Shown here in pieces: positions 1 through 8,277 of a stretch of 38,744 bases of DNA. The stretch lies in the NCBI GenBank assembly GCA_934661005.1, contig CAKUIK010000023.1, positions 1 to 38,744 of the forward strand, written 5' to 3'. The notes under the pieces are model-generated. The model was not told the origin of the DNA and made no database searches. It saw only the letters and a list, made by a program, of their open reading frames with translations. The position numbers were made by a program, and so were the translations under genes. Numbering within the stretch: the stretch's first letter is position 1; the number at the start of each line of letters is the position of its first letter. This DNA is from an uncultured Slackia sp. Lineage in GTDB: Bacteria > Actinomycetota > Coriobacteriia > Coriobacteriales > Eggerthellaceae.

Positions 1-773
1 AGCGCGCACAGGCCCAGCAGAATGCCGCCGAGCAGGCCGCCCCACAGGGCTTCCTTGCCGCTTTTCGCCTGCGTGCCGACTTTGGAGATGAACGGAACGC
101 CAGCAACAATGTTATGGGCAACATAGTTCAGGGCAGTCACGATAATAACGATCCACAACGGAGCCGCGAAGTCGACGGCGCGCAGCACGTTGCCCGAAGC
201 GTCGGCGGCAGCAACCATCGCGTCGGCATTAGCAAGATTGCCCCAGTTCATCGCGGCCGTTACAAGAGACACGCCAACAAGGAACACAATGCAAATAGGA
301 GCCGTGGAGCCCAGAACCTTGGTGAGCTTTTCCAAGCCGAGCCATGCGCTACCCAAAGCGATAAGCGCCATGACCGTGGAACCGGCAACCGCGGGAATGC
401 CGAAGTACTGCTCGAACATCGCGCCCGAGCCAGACGTCATGACAATGCCGACCAAGAAGCAGAACAGCACCGAGAAAATGTCCATGAACGTGCCGAAATA
501 CTTGCCGCAATAGTGACGGAATGCGGAGAAGTGCTCCGACTTCGCGAACTTCCAGCCGTAGTACGTCACGGCTGCGCACATGAGCGCGAACAGCACCATG
601 GTAAGCACGGCGCCCCACACGCCCGGAATGCCGTATGCCGTGAAGTACTGCATGACTTCCTGGCCCGATGCGAAACCAGAACCGACGAGCGTGCCAACGA
701 CGGCGCCGCCGATTTGCAGCACGCGCCCAACGCTGGACTTTTCTTTGGTTGACTCTTTGACTTTCTCAGCCAT
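1..773 (-). CDS. YkvI-like membrane transporter (partial, C terminus beyond window)
   Basis: The reading frame on the minus strand runs from ATG at 773 to the window edge without a stop, giving about 257 residues. After a charged N terminus (MAEKVKESTKEKSS) comes the segment GGAVVGTLVGSGFASGQEV, typical of the YkvI family of LeuT/APC-fold integral membrane proteins, then repeated hydrophobic helices. The unwound first helix with small residues (GSGFASGQE) is where this fold normally binds substrate. Family members are mostly uncharacterised and are thought to move amino acids or related solutes; the substrate cannot be read from the sequence. The start is supported by an AGGAGG ribosome site at 781-786. 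The gene appears monocistronic at its 5' end, with a long leader behind an extended -10 promoter. Confidence 0.8.
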   Translation of the reverse strand, partial: MAEKVKESTKEKSSVGRVLQIGGAVVGTLVGSGFASGQEVMQYFTAYGIPGVWGAVLTMVLFALMCAAVTYYGWKFAKSEHFSAFRHYCGKYFGTFMDIFSVLFCFLVGIVMTSGSGAMFEQYFGIPAVAGSTVMALIALGSAWLGLEKLTKVLGSTAPICIVFLVGVSLVTAAMNWGNLANADAMVAAADASGNVLRAVDFAAPLWIVIIVTALNYVAHNIVAGVPFISKVGTQAKSGKEALWGGLLGGILLGLCA

Positions 774-966
774 GGCCAAACCTCCTCAACTCAAGCGCGA
801 AGTTCCTTCACCAGGCAGTGTGGCGACCTCGACATTCGCCCGCGCATCCAAAACGAAACGCCCGCGAATGCCTCCTGGCATCTTCTGCGTGCACGGCCCT
901 TCGCGCCCTTGCCCCTGCACGCTTTCCTGGGACAAATCGATATCATGCGTCCCAAGTTAAGAAATT
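774..966 (-). promoter_or_regulatory. Long, potentially structured 5' leader of the transporter gene
   Basis: If transcription starts just after the -10 element at 967-972, the leader is about 185 nt. Three stems are visible. One pairs 928-933 with 949-954 (TGGGAC/GTCCCA, extendable to 8 bp with a wobble). One pairs 887-893 with 916-922 (GCGTGCA/TGCACGC). One is a tight hairpin, 868-872 with 877-881 (ATGCC/GGCAT, loop AGGA in the RNA). I see no T-run terminator before the gene and do not recognise a known riboswitch class. A regulatory function is inference. No credible ORF lies in this stretch. Confidence 0.4.
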
Positions 967-975
967 GTTATACCA
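967..975 (-). promoter_or_regulatory. Extended -10 promoter for the transporter gene
   Basis: On the minus strand the sequence reads TGGTATAAC: a TG two bases upstream of TATAAC, five of six matches to the -10 consensus. There is no good -35 hexamer, which is usual for extended -10 promoters. It implies a leader near 185 nt. Confidence 0.45.
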
Positions 976-1073
976 AACGAAGATTTCCGAATTGTTACGA
1001 AGTCGTTATAGTTGGCGAATACCGAGGAGAAACCTTCCTTTCTGGCCCTCCTTCCGTCTTTGCACATAGCAAG

Positions 1074-1108
1074 AAAAGCGGCCCCTCGTCCGCAAAGAGG
1101 CCGCTTTA
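1074..1108 (-). terminator. Rho-independent terminator of the acyl-CoA dehydrogenase gene
   Basis: AAAGCGGCC (1075-1083) pairs with GGCCGCTTT (1099-1107) with a further GA/TC pair inside. On the minus strand the stem runs into TTTTCTT. It lies about 30 bp downstream of the dehydrogenase stop codon. Confidence 0.8.
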
Positions 1109-1137
1109 ACTCGTCGCAATATAGATTCAGGCAATCG

Positions 1138-2295
1138 CTAAATGATGATGCTTGCTCCCGGCATTCCCAAAATCGCAGAAACGCTTTCAACATGCAAATC
1201 GGGGGTGCCATCCGCGATGCAAAGCGTTTCGGCGTCGCGTAGGTATCGAGCCAAGCCCGTCTCCTCAACAATGCCCAGGCCTCCATGCAACCAGATGCAC
1301 TGCTTCGTCACGTCGACCGCCATCTCACATGTGCTGTACTTTGCCGTGCTAATGAGCGCCTTGGCCTTCGCTCCCAGTGCCTTATCTCCCGTCGCGATAA
1401 CCTTATCTGCCGTTGCGAGCGCCTCGAAGATAAGCGCACGGCATTTCTCAATCTCACCCCACATGCGTGCAATACGATGGCGAACTACCTGGCATTCGCC
1501 AATGGGAGCGCTATCATGCGTACGCTGCTTCACGAATTCCATGGTCTTGCCCAAAGCGGCTTCTGCGCAACCAAGCGCCACCGCTGCGCAGAGCGCATTG
1601 CCGGGACCCATGCCATCGAGAGGATTTTTCGGGAAGCTGTAAGCATCGGGCACACGCACATCGGTCAAGAAATATGATCCTGAGCAATTGCCATTCAGAC
1701 CAATCTTTTTTTCGACATGCTTATCATCAACGCCTGGATCTTTCGTTTCCACGAAGAAGCAACGCATCTCGCGCTCTTCGGTCATTCCCAAAAATGCGAC
1801 CAAATCAGCCTTTGAGGTATTCGTAACGTAAAGCTTGCTGCCGTTAAGAACCCACTCATCCCCATCCTTTTTCGCCATAACCGGCCACTCGGATAGATTC
1901 GTTGAACCCTGAGGAGGCGTGATGCCCGCGCCCATAATGGTCCAACCGGTCATAACGCCAGGAAGATATTTCTTAAGAAGGTCGACTCGATTCGGCGACT
2001 CCATAAGGTAGCTCGACATGCATGAATCGACATAATAGCTAATGGCAAAGGCGGGCGAGACCTTCGCGATTTCTTCGGTCACAACGCCAACAGCGGTAAG
2101 TCCAAGACCAGCACCGCCAATTTTCTCGGGGACAATCAGTCCGAGAAAGCCAAGTTCACCTGCTTTCAGGTACAGCTCACGAGGAAATTCATTGTCGGCC
2201 TCCATACCCGCAACAGCAGGCGCTACGTATTGCTGGGCGAACTCACGCGCGCTTTCCTGCAGGAGCTCCATATCCTCGTTAAGAAAAATGCTCAT
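1138..2295 (-). CDS. Acyl-CoA dehydrogenase family protein
   Basis: This 385-residue flavoprotein has normal acyl-CoA dehydrogenase length and architecture. An N-terminal helical domain ends in a gate region (VPEKIGGAGLGLTAVGVVTEE), a central beta domain follows (ITPPQGSTNLSEW..., LNGSKLYVTN), and then a C-terminal helical domain (CIWLHGGLGIVEETGLARYL). It would oxidise or, in an anaerobe, reduce an acyl- or enoyl-CoA with FAD. At the usual YEGT position, where the catalytic Glu sits, it reads IADGT, so Asp362 would be the base. I chose ATG at 2295, preceded by AAAAGGGG; an in-frame start further upstream lacks a ribosome site. It lies 77 bp downstream of the SDR gene and is probably cotranscribed with it under the divergent TetR-family regulator. 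The substrate is unknown. Confidence 0.9.
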   Translation of the reverse strand: MSIFLNEDMELLQESAREFAQQYVAPAVAGMEADNEFPRELYLKAGELGFLGLIVPEKIGGAGLGLTAVGVVTEEIAKVSPAFAISYYVDSCMSSYLMESPNRVDLLKKYLPGVMTGWTIMGAGITPPQGSTNLSEWPVMAKKDGDEWVLNGSKLYVTNTSKADLVAFLGMTEEREMRCFFVETKDPGVDDKHVEKKIGLNGNCSGSYFLTDVRVPDAYSFPKNPLDGMGPGNALCAAVALGCAEAALGKTMEFVKQRTHDSAPIGECQVVRHRIARMWGEIEKCRALIFEALATADKVIATGDKALGAKAKALISTAKYSTCEMAVDVTKQCIWLHGGLGIVEETGLARYLRDAETLCIADGTPDLHVESVSAILGMPGASIII

Positions 2296-2372
2296 CGCAA
2301 TTCCCCTTTTCTCGTCTGGAAAACCGCCGTCTCGCCCCACGAGCAAGACGGCTCATGCATTCAAAATGTCAA

Positions 2373-3311
2373 CTATGAATTCATCGTCAAACGGTCAACG
2401 TTGTCGCCGCCACCCGTGATTCCCTGAGCGGCAAGCTTTTCCGCGTAGAACGCGAAATCGACGACGGCTTGGTCGCACGGCTGGCCATTGTTGTTCAGCG
2501 CTTCGGCCTGAGTGCTCACAACGCGCTCGGTCAAATCGGCATGCGGCAACAAATAGAAGCGGCCTTCGTCGATTTGGTCGAGTACTATATTCGCGACTTC
2601 TTCTGCCGTCAGCATTCCCAGACGATCGCCCGACTCGGTATGAGCCTGAGACACAGGCATTTCCTTGCCGTCACCCGAAATGTTGTGGTACTTTTCGCCT
2701 CGGCGCAGCGTCGAATTGGCAATCTCGCTTTCAAAAACGCCAGGCAGCGAGACGTTGTATTTCACCTTATCGAGGTTGAATTTGATTGCCTCGGCTTGAT
2801 AGCTCTCGCACAAACGAACCAGCGCGGTTTTGGTGACCGAATACGGCGACCAGCCACTAAATGCGGAAACGCCCGCGGTAGAGGCGGTGGTTATGATGCG
2901 GCCGCCAGTTTCCTGCGTGAACATAAGGCCGCTGAACGTGCGCAAGCCATAAAGAGAACCCCAGAAATTCGTGTCGACAATCCACTTCCAGTCCTCCATG
3001 GTCGTCTTCATGAGGGCGTTTGGCTGCAGCATAACACCGGCATTGTTGAACAGGTAATCAACCTGCCCGTATTCCCCTTTTACGGCAAAAGCGAGCTGCT
3101 TCCAGCCATCTTCCGATGTGATGTCTTGCTGCATGAATTTAACGTCGTAGCCCTTTTCCTTAAGTTCCGCCTCAACAGCTTCGCCCTTCGAGGCCGTACG
3201 GGCGGTGATAACCACATGCGCGCCGCGCTCGCCCAAGATATCGGCCAAAGCATAGCCCAGTCCAGTAGTGCCTCCGGTAATGACAACGACCTTGCCCTTG
3301 TAGTCTTCCAT
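2373..3311 (-). CDS. Short-chain dehydrogenase/reductase (SDR) family oxidoreductase
   Basis: This 312-residue SDR is somewhat longer than the classical 250 residues owing to a C-terminal extension. It has the nucleotide-binding glycine motif TGGTTGLG (12-19), NNAG (89-92), catalytic Ser144 (TTASTAG) and the active-site pair Tyr157-x3-Lys161 (YSVTK). It should interconvert an alcohol and a ketone with NAD(P)H; the arginine at ITARTA just after beta2 hints at NADP(H), which is inference. The ATG at 3311 has an AAGGAGG site nearby, which decides it over a start six codons upstream. It is first in a leftward pair with the acyl-CoA dehydrogenase. Classical SDRs in Coriobacteriia act on steroids, bile acids and plant phenolics, but nothing here fixes the substrate. 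Confidence 0.88.
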   Translation of the reverse strand: MEDYKGKVVVITGGTTGLGYALADILGERGAHVVITARTASKGEAVEAELKEKGYDVKFMQQDITSEDGWKQLAFAVKGEYGQVDYLFNNAGVMLQPNALMKTTMEDWKWIVDTNFWGSLYGLRTFSGLMFTQETGGRIITTASTAGVSAFSGWSPYSVTKTALVRLCESYQAEAIKFNLDKVKYNVSLPGVFESEIANSTLRRGEKYHNISGDGKEMPVSQAHTESGDRLGMLTAEEVANIVLDQIDEGRFYLLPHADLTERVVSTQAEALNNNGQPCDQAVVDFAFYAEKLAAQGITGGGDNVDRLTMNS

Positions 3312-3337
3312 GGTTTTCCTCCTTGTCAAAAAACCGT

Positions 3338-3368
3338 GCGAGGTGTTGACGATTACATCGGACCTCGC
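3338..3368. promoter_or_regulatory. Inverted repeat upstream of the SDR gene, candidate operator
   Basis: GCGAGGT (3338-3344) and ACCTCGC (3362-3368) are exact reverse complements separated by 17 bp. The site is 26 bp upstream of the SDR start codon, so it could be an operator for the adjacent TetR-type protein or a stem in the mRNA leader. The half-site spacing is wide for a TetR operator. Confidence 0.3.
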
Positions 3369-3458
3369 TTCCTACAAGTAATAAGATACCTGGTCAGAGG
3401 CACAATTTCGATTTTCAACAACAGGGCGTTCGTTCAAGAATTCGACACAGCTCGCCGA

Positions 3459-3505
3459 TTGTTCACGACTGAGACAAAGCACCCCGAAGTGTTAAGTCGT
3501 ACAAT
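3459..3505 (+). promoter_or_regulatory. Promoter of the TetR-family gene with overlapping inverted repeat
   Basis: TACAAT (3500-3505) is a one-mismatch -10 box placed 30 bp before the regulator's start codon; no convincing -35 is seen. TTGTtcACGACT (3459-3470) and AGTCGTACAA (3495-3504) form an imperfect inverted repeat whose right half covers the -10. This is the arrangement expected for autorepression. Assignment as operator is inference. Confidence 0.4.
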
Positions 3506-3534
3506 GGACAGAGAGGAATAGAGGGAGGCAAAGC

Positions 3535-4143
3535 ATGCGGCGCAACGATCTTATGAAACGCGAGCTCTCACGTGCTCTTAAGGAGCTCGCCAAAACGCAC
3601 GAGCTTGAAACCATCTCGGTCACACAACTTGCCACCGAATGCGGCGTAAGCCGAGGAACGTTCTACAATCATTTCCTCGATATATACGACCTTATCAACT
3701 GGACTTTCGAGACAGACGTCATCGTCCCTTTGCAAAACTATATTTCGGAGCACGACGAAACATGGTCGGGCATCACGCAACAATGCCTCGAGAAGATGTA
3801 CGAGAACCGGAATTTCTATACACAAGCCGTACGTCGTCGAGGCCAAAATTCCTTGCGAGACTACATGCGACAGCGCAACCTCGATAGTTGGAAGATGCTC
3901 ATTGCAAAATATATGGGCGAGAATAAAACCTTCGACCCCGATATGCTCGATTTCATCGAGAGATACACCTCGCAAGCAGTGGGCAACATGATCATTAGGT
4001 GGGCCGAAGACGGAATGCCCATTCCGCCACAGAAAATGGCCTATATGGACAAGGTCGCGACACGTGGAATCTACGGTCTTATCGACGAAGCAAACGAAAT
4101 CAAAAACACCTCGCAAAAGATTTCCCGACCAACAATTCCCTAA
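3535..4143 (+). CDS. TetR/AcrR-family transcriptional regulator
   Basis: This 202-residue protein has an N-terminal helix-turn-helix at about residues 27-47 (ISVTQLATECGVSRGTFYNHF), matching the TetR signature. An all-helical C-terminal ligand-binding region follows; its end (NMIIRWAEDGMPIPPQKMA) resembles the C-terminal domain found in DhaS-like TetR proteins. The ATG at 3535 has a GGGAGG ribosome site. It is transcribed divergently from the SDR - acyl-CoA dehydrogenase pair across a 223-bp gap, so it most likely represses that pair and itself in response to a substrate or CoA ester. That target is inferred from position and from the inverted repeats in the gap. Confidence 0.85.
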   Translation: MRRNDLMKRELSRALKELAKTHELETISVTQLATECGVSRGTFYNHFLDIYDLINWTFETDVIVPLQNYISEHDETWSGITQQCLEKMYENRNFYTQAVRRRGQNSLRDYMRQRNLDSWKMLIAKYMGENKTFDPDMLDFIERYTSQAVGNMIIRWAEDGMPIPPQKMAYMDKVATRGIYGLIDEANEIKNTSQKISRPTIP

Positions 4144-4203
4144 CATCAATTTAATCGAACATTTGTGCCTTTTCCGAAGAGACGCACCGCTTTGTTGTCA
4201 AGA

Positions 4204-4212
4204 TGTTAGAAT
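4204..4212 (+). promoter_or_regulatory. Extended -10 promoter for the tail-anchored protein gene
   Basis: TGTTAGAAT carries TG-n-TAGAAT with five of six -10 matches. It lies 33 bp before the chosen start codon at 4245 and overlaps a more upstream in-frame ATG, which argues against that upstream start. Confidence 0.5.
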
Positions 4213-4244
4213 CAGACGCTGTTTCCAAAAGAAGAGGTTCATCC

Positions 4245-4883
4245 ATGAAAATGCACAACGGCGTACAACTGAGCGACGTTGAATACGAAGAGCTGCTCAC
4301 GCTCGCAGAGGCGGCCGACAATGGCGAAGACGTCATGCTTGCGGCCTTCATGAGGCTGTGCCCCACGGGCCAGGAAGGCGCATTCGACGAATCAGTCGTG
4401 GCAGCCTATGCCGCTCTTGCCGACGAGGGCTTTATCGAAGGCGTGCAGGAAGGCGGCGAGTTTTTCTTCGAAAGCATCACGCCCGCAGGCCGCTCCCTTG
4501 CCAATCCCAACTTCACTACGGGCCAAGACGACGAATCCGCCTTGTTTGGCCAGCCCACTTCTTTCGACGGGTCAGCAGCGTTCGACGAGCCCATCGATGT
4601 CGTAGCCGAAGATGCGGAAACCGATCACGAGCACGACGCACATACCAAACCGCAACCGCATTTCGAAACCGAGTCCTACGAAGCATATGACGAAGACGAA
4701 AATGACGCTGAAGCGACGGAAGGGGCTAGCGAGCCGATCGAAGCTCCGACCGATGAAGCATCTGGCAGCGCGGTCGCAGCGTTTTTCGAAAACCCCGCAA
4801 CGAAGCAGGCCGTTATCGCGGGCGCCGTGGCAGGTTTTGTCGCGGGCGCCATCGCCGCTGCCATCGTGTGCTTCGTGTTGTAA
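4245..4883 (+). CDS. Hypothetical tail-anchored protein with winged-helix-like N terminus
   Basis: This 212-residue protein belongs to no family I recognise. Residues 8-85 look like a small winged-helix fold: helices, then a segment ending LADEGFIEGV...FFFESITPAGRSLA. That pattern is common in MarR/YjcQ-like domains, though no clear recognition helix can be proven. Residues 85-180 are an acidic, probably disordered linker rich in Asp, Glu and Ala. Residues 190-212 form a single membrane helix at the extreme C terminus with a glycine zipper (G193, G197, G201) and no positively charged tail. It should sit in the membrane with the N-terminal domain in the cytoplasm. Start ATG at 4245 is preceded by AGAAGAGG. 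It appears monocistronic. Confidence 0.7.
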   Translation: MKMHNGVQLSDVEYEELLTLAEAADNGEDVMLAAFMRLCPTGQEGAFDESVVAAYAALADEGFIEGVQEGGEFFFESITPAGRSLANPNFTTGQDDESALFGQPTSFDGSAAFDEPIDVVAEDAETDHEHDAHTKPQPHFETESYEAYDEDENDAEATEGASEPIEAPTDEASGSAVAAFFENPATKQAVIAGAVAGFVAGAIAAAIVCFVL

Positions 4884-4949
4884 GCCACCATTTCGAAGCC
4901 CGCAATTTTAAAACCAGAGCATCAAGCACATCGAACAACGCATTCCGAA

Positions 4950-4983
4950 AAAAGGCCCAGGAGACAGCCACGTGCCTCCTGGG
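4950..4983 (-). terminator. Terminator of the purine deaminase operon
   Basis: CCCAGGAG (4956-4963) and CTCCTGGG (4976-4983) are perfect inverted repeats with a 12-nt loop. On the minus strand the stem runs into CCTTTTTTCGG. It is 78 bp past the guanine deaminase stop and may also stop the convergent plus-strand gene, although the T-run is weak in that direction. Confidence 0.85.
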
Positions 4984-5060
4984 TCTTCTGGGCTCACAGG
5001 CGTTTGATAACGCAGCTATCCGACTGCCCTCGCTGCGTTATCGAGCATCCTTATGCGCTT

Positions 5061-6440
5061 CTAAGCATCCTTATCGCACACGAGACGCCCCTGCGCATAT
5101 ACCTTTCGCACATTATCGGGCGTCGACAAGTAAAGAATGCGAGCCAAACGATCAATCGGGCTGTCAAACACGCCAAAGCCCGTAAGGTCGCAATCGGGCC
5201 GCTTGGTATCGACCACTTGCATATCGAATGCACGGCCCGGTTCAAACGTGCCCACCGGCAGACCGAGCGCCTCGGCGCCGCCCGTCGTCGCAAGCCAGAA
5301 CGACTCCACGATGGACACACGCGTGCCCTCGCCCAATCCGCCGCGCTCATCGGGCGGCAGCATCGCATTCACGCCCGTTTCGAGCAAGCGCGAAACGAGT
5401 ACCGCCTGGCGAATATTCTCATACATGCTTGGACTGTAGCCGCCCGAGATATCGGTGCCAAGACCCACATGAATGTCCTGCTTGCGGAAGCGCTGAACCG
5501 GCGCAACCGCACTCGAGAAATACGAATTCGCCATAGGGCAATGAGCAATCGCCACACCCAGCTCGGCGAACATCTCGCCTTCTTCTTCGGTAACATACGG
5601 GCAATGCGCCATAATCGTGCGCTCGCCAACCAAGCCGAAATCACGAAGCGCATAGGGGTCGGTTTTACCGAAACGCTCCAGCACCACATCGTGCTCCCAC
5701 TGGCCTTCATTGCAGTGGGTTTGCACATACGCGCCCGTTGAAGCCGCAAGGTCGCCTAAGCCGTGCAGCACTTCATCGGTGCAGCTTGGAATGAAGCGCG
5801 GCGTGATAACCGGCCAAATTCCCTGTTTGCTCGCACGGCCAATGGCCTCGACTTCCTTAATAAGCGTCGCCGTGTCGGCCACGGCCTGCGCAGGGGAAGC
5901 GTCGCGATAATACTCAGGGTTCGCGGCAGGGTCATCCATAACGGTTTTGCCCACAAGGGCGCGCTGCCCCTTTTCGGCGCAAATCGCCGCAAGCTCGATG
6001 CTCGACTCCAAATGCGCGCTTCCCAAATACACCGTGGTTGTCGAGCCGCGCGCGAGCAAAGCATCCACAAGGTCGCCGTACACGCGGCGCGCGAATTCCA
6101 GATCGGAGAACTTCGACTCCAAGGGAAACGTGCGTTGCTCAAGCCACAAATACAAAGGCTCATCGAGCGCAAGCGCAGCCTGGGGCCATTGCGGCGCGTG
6201 AACGTGAATGTCCACGAAGCCGGGCAGGCCGAAACGCCCCTCCCCCAGCTCTACAAGCATGCCGCGTTCGCGATACGCCTCAACAAGTTCGGGCTTGCGC
6301 GGGTCATCGCCCGCCACAACGCGCACGATGACGCCGTCTTCGCCGACTTCAATAAGCGCGTCTTCCATATATTCGAATTCGCCATACACGGGCGCATGGA
6401 AGAACGACCCGTAGTAGGCGCTTTTAATTTCCTTCGACAT
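5061..6440 (-). CDS. guaD: Guanine deaminase
   Basis: This 459-residue amidohydrolase converts guanine to xanthine and ammonia in the cytoplasm. Metal-ligand and active-site motifs of the family are in order: PGFVDIHVHAPQ (His79, His81), QTHCNEGQWE, AHCPY, HCPMANSYFSS and GLGTDISGGYS with the catalytic Asp. Length and motifs match bacterial GuaD rather than the small cytidine-deaminase-like guanine deaminases. The ATG at 6440 has AAAGGGG upstream. It starts 15 bp after the adenine deaminase stop, so the two form an operon feeding purine bases to hypoxanthine and xanthine. Confidence 0.93.
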   Translation of the reverse strand: MSKEIKSAYYGSFFHAPVYGEFEYMEDALIEVGEDGVIVRVVAGDDPRKPELVEAYRERGMLVELGEGRFGLPGFVDIHVHAPQWPQAALALDEPLYLWLEQRTFPLESKFSDLEFARRVYGDLVDALLARGSTTTVYLGSAHLESSIELAAICAEKGQRALVGKTVMDDPAANPEYYRDASPAQAVADTATLIKEVEAIGRASKQGIWPVITPRFIPSCTDEVLHGLGDLAASTGAYVQTHCNEGQWEHDVVLERFGKTDPYALRDFGLVGERTIMAHCPYVTEEEGEMFAELGVAIAHCPMANSYFSSAVAPVQRFRKQDIHVGLGTDISGGYSPSMYENIRQAVLVSRLLETGVNAMLPPDERGGLGEGTRVSIVESFWLATTGGAEALGLPVGTFEPGRAFDMQVVDTKRPDCDLTGFGVFDSPIDRLARILYLSTPDNVRKVYAQGRLVCDKDA

Positions 6441-6455
6441 GAAAGCCCCTTTGCG

Positions 6456-8225
6456 TTATTCCGCAATACCCTTAATGGGGTCTTCGATTTGCAGCGTGAG
6501 CACATTGATGAACCCGTGGTCGGTAATAGCGCACGCGGGCAGCGCCGCCAGGCAAATGAACGACAGGAACATGAACGGAATAGCGATAATGCACCCACGT
6601 TCAGCGCATGCCGCGTTCAACGCGCTCTTCTTCGCCGCAAGCTCCTCGCACGAAAGGTCGGAAAGCAAGCCGCACAAGGGATATTCGACGCATTCAATAA
6701 CCTCGCCGCCGTCGACGAGGCACTGGCCGCCGCCGATTTCGACAAGGTGGTTCACCGCGATTGACATATCTTCGAAGTTCGTGCCCATAACAATGATGTT
6801 ATGGTTGTCGTGCCCCACCGACGAGGCAATGGCGCCGCTCGTCATATGGAAGCCGCCCATGAACGCCTTGCCAACGTTGCCGTTCTTGCCATAGCGCTCA
6901 ACCTGCGCGATATAGAGCACGTCCTGGTCGACGTCGCATGCCACGTAGCCGTCAACGCAGGAGAGTTCCACCTCGCGAGGCTGAGTAATGGGAATCCATG
7001 GCAGCGTGTCCATGCATGTCGCTTTCACGCGCGTAGCGCCTTCGGGGGCCGCAATTTTAAAGCTGTCGGGCGTAATGGGATTCAGCAGCGTCATCGTGTT
7101 CAGCAGGCATGGCTTGTGCTCGGCGGTTTCGTAATGCACGAGCATTTCGCCATGGTCGACAATCTGCTTGCCGCGCGACCATACGCTTACCACGCCGAAA
7201 TCGTCGGCAGTGTCGCCCGACACGATATTGATGTCGGCGCGCTTACCCGGCGCGAGAGCGCCAATATCGGTGAGCTCGAACGCGCGCGCCGCGTTGATGG
7301 TAACCATTTGAATGGCTTTCACAAACGGCAGACCGCTTCCAAGAGCGAGCTTCAAGTGGTGGTCGAGGTGTCCCGTCTCGTTCAGATCACAGCAATGCAA
7401 GTCGTCGGTCACGATGCTCATCATAGAAGTGTCAATATCTTTGCCGACGATGCATTCGAGCTGCTGCGCAAGCGTACGCGCGGCCGACGATTCGCGCAGC
7501 ATCGCATGGACGCCCACACGGGCGCGATCCATAATTTCGTCGGCGGAAAGCGCCTCGTGACACGTCGAGACGCCCGCAGCCGCGCACTTATTCAGGTCGG
7601 CACCCTTCATATCGACCAAATGGCCTTGGGCGGTCATGCCCTTCATGCTCGCGACATCGTCGAGCGATTCCAGAAGATCGGGCAAATCAGCAAGAATATA
7701 GGGGCCGACGCATTCGGAAATGCCCACGGCATCGGGGCGTTTAAGCGCCTCGCGAATAATTTCGGGGTTGAATGAGCCACCACTTGTCTCAAGAGCCGGC
7801 GAGAAAGGAACATGGGAAGGCACAACGAAATACAAGTTCAAATCAGTTGCTTGGTTCTCGTCGATAACCGCCTCAATGCCTTCAAGGCCGCTCACCACGC
7901 CCACTTCATGGAGGTCGGTCATGATCGAGGTCGTGCCGTGCTTAAGCACCGCTTCCGCGAAAGGCCGAATGGCCAAGTCGGAGCTTTCGGGATGAATATG
8001 GCCGTCGATGAAGCCCGGCGTGATAAATGAGCCTTCGGCATCGATGACTTTCGTGCCCTCGCCGATGCAGTAGCCAACATCGCCTACCGCAGCAATCGTT
8101 TGGCCGCTTATGGCTACGCCGCCATCGTAAATTTCGCCTGTGTACACATTCACGATGCGACCGTTCGAAATCACGACGTCTGCCGGCTTGCTGCCGCCTG
8201 CTACCGCAAGAAGTTCCTTGTCCAT
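6456..8225 (-). CDS. ade: Adenine deaminase
   Basis: This 589-residue protein has the length and layout of bacterial adenine deaminase: an N-terminal metal-dependent amidohydrolase barrel with PGFIDGHIHPESS (His76, His78, Glu80) and VTDDLHCCD, then the characteristic C-terminal domain ending IPFMFLSFICLAALPACAITD. It releases ammonia from adenine to give hypoxanthine in the cytoplasm. Start ATG at 8225 follows GAAAGGA. It is first in a two-gene operon with guaD. The family also contains enzymes acting on other compounds, so the exact substrate is inferred from the motifs and from the guaD partner. No purine riboswitch is visible in the short upstream region. Confidence 0.88.
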   Translation of the reverse strand: MDKELLAVAGGSKPADVVISNGRIVNVYTGEIYDGGVAISGQTIAAVGDVGYCIGEGTKVIDAEGSFITPGFIDGHIHPESSDLAIRPFAEAVLKHGTTSIMTDLHEVGVVSGLEGIEAVIDENQATDLNLYFVVPSHVPFSPALETSGGSFNPEIIREALKRPDAVGISECVGPYILADLPDLLESLDDVASMKGMTAQGHLVDMKGADLNKCAAAGVSTCHEALSADEIMDRARVGVHAMLRESSAARTLAQQLECIVGKDIDTSMMSIVTDDLHCCDLNETGHLDHHLKLALGSGLPFVKAIQMVTINAARAFELTDIGALAPGKRADINIVSGDTADDFGVVSVWSRGKQIVDHGEMLVHYETAEHKPCLLNTMTLLNPITPDSFKIAAPEGATRVKATCMDTLPWIPITQPREVELSCVDGYVACDVDQDVLYIAQVERYGKNGNVGKAFMGGFHMTSGAIASSVGHDNHNIIVMGTNFEDMSIAVNHLVEIGGGQCLVDGGEVIECVEYPLCGLLSDLSCEELAAKKSALNAACAERGCIIAIPFMFLSFICLAALPACAITDHGFINVLTLQIEDPIKGIAE

Positions 8226-8268
8226 GTGCCATTCCTTTCAAAAAACCGCTCTTGCAACTGCACTGAGC

Positions 8269-8277
8269 AATGTAACA
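8269..8277 (-). promoter_or_regulatory. Possible extended -10 promoter for the deaminase operon
   Basis: The minus strand reads TGTTACATT, TG-n-TACATT, about 44 bp upstream of the adenine deaminase start. TACATT matches the -10 consensus at four of six positions and no -35 is evident. Confidence 0.3.
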
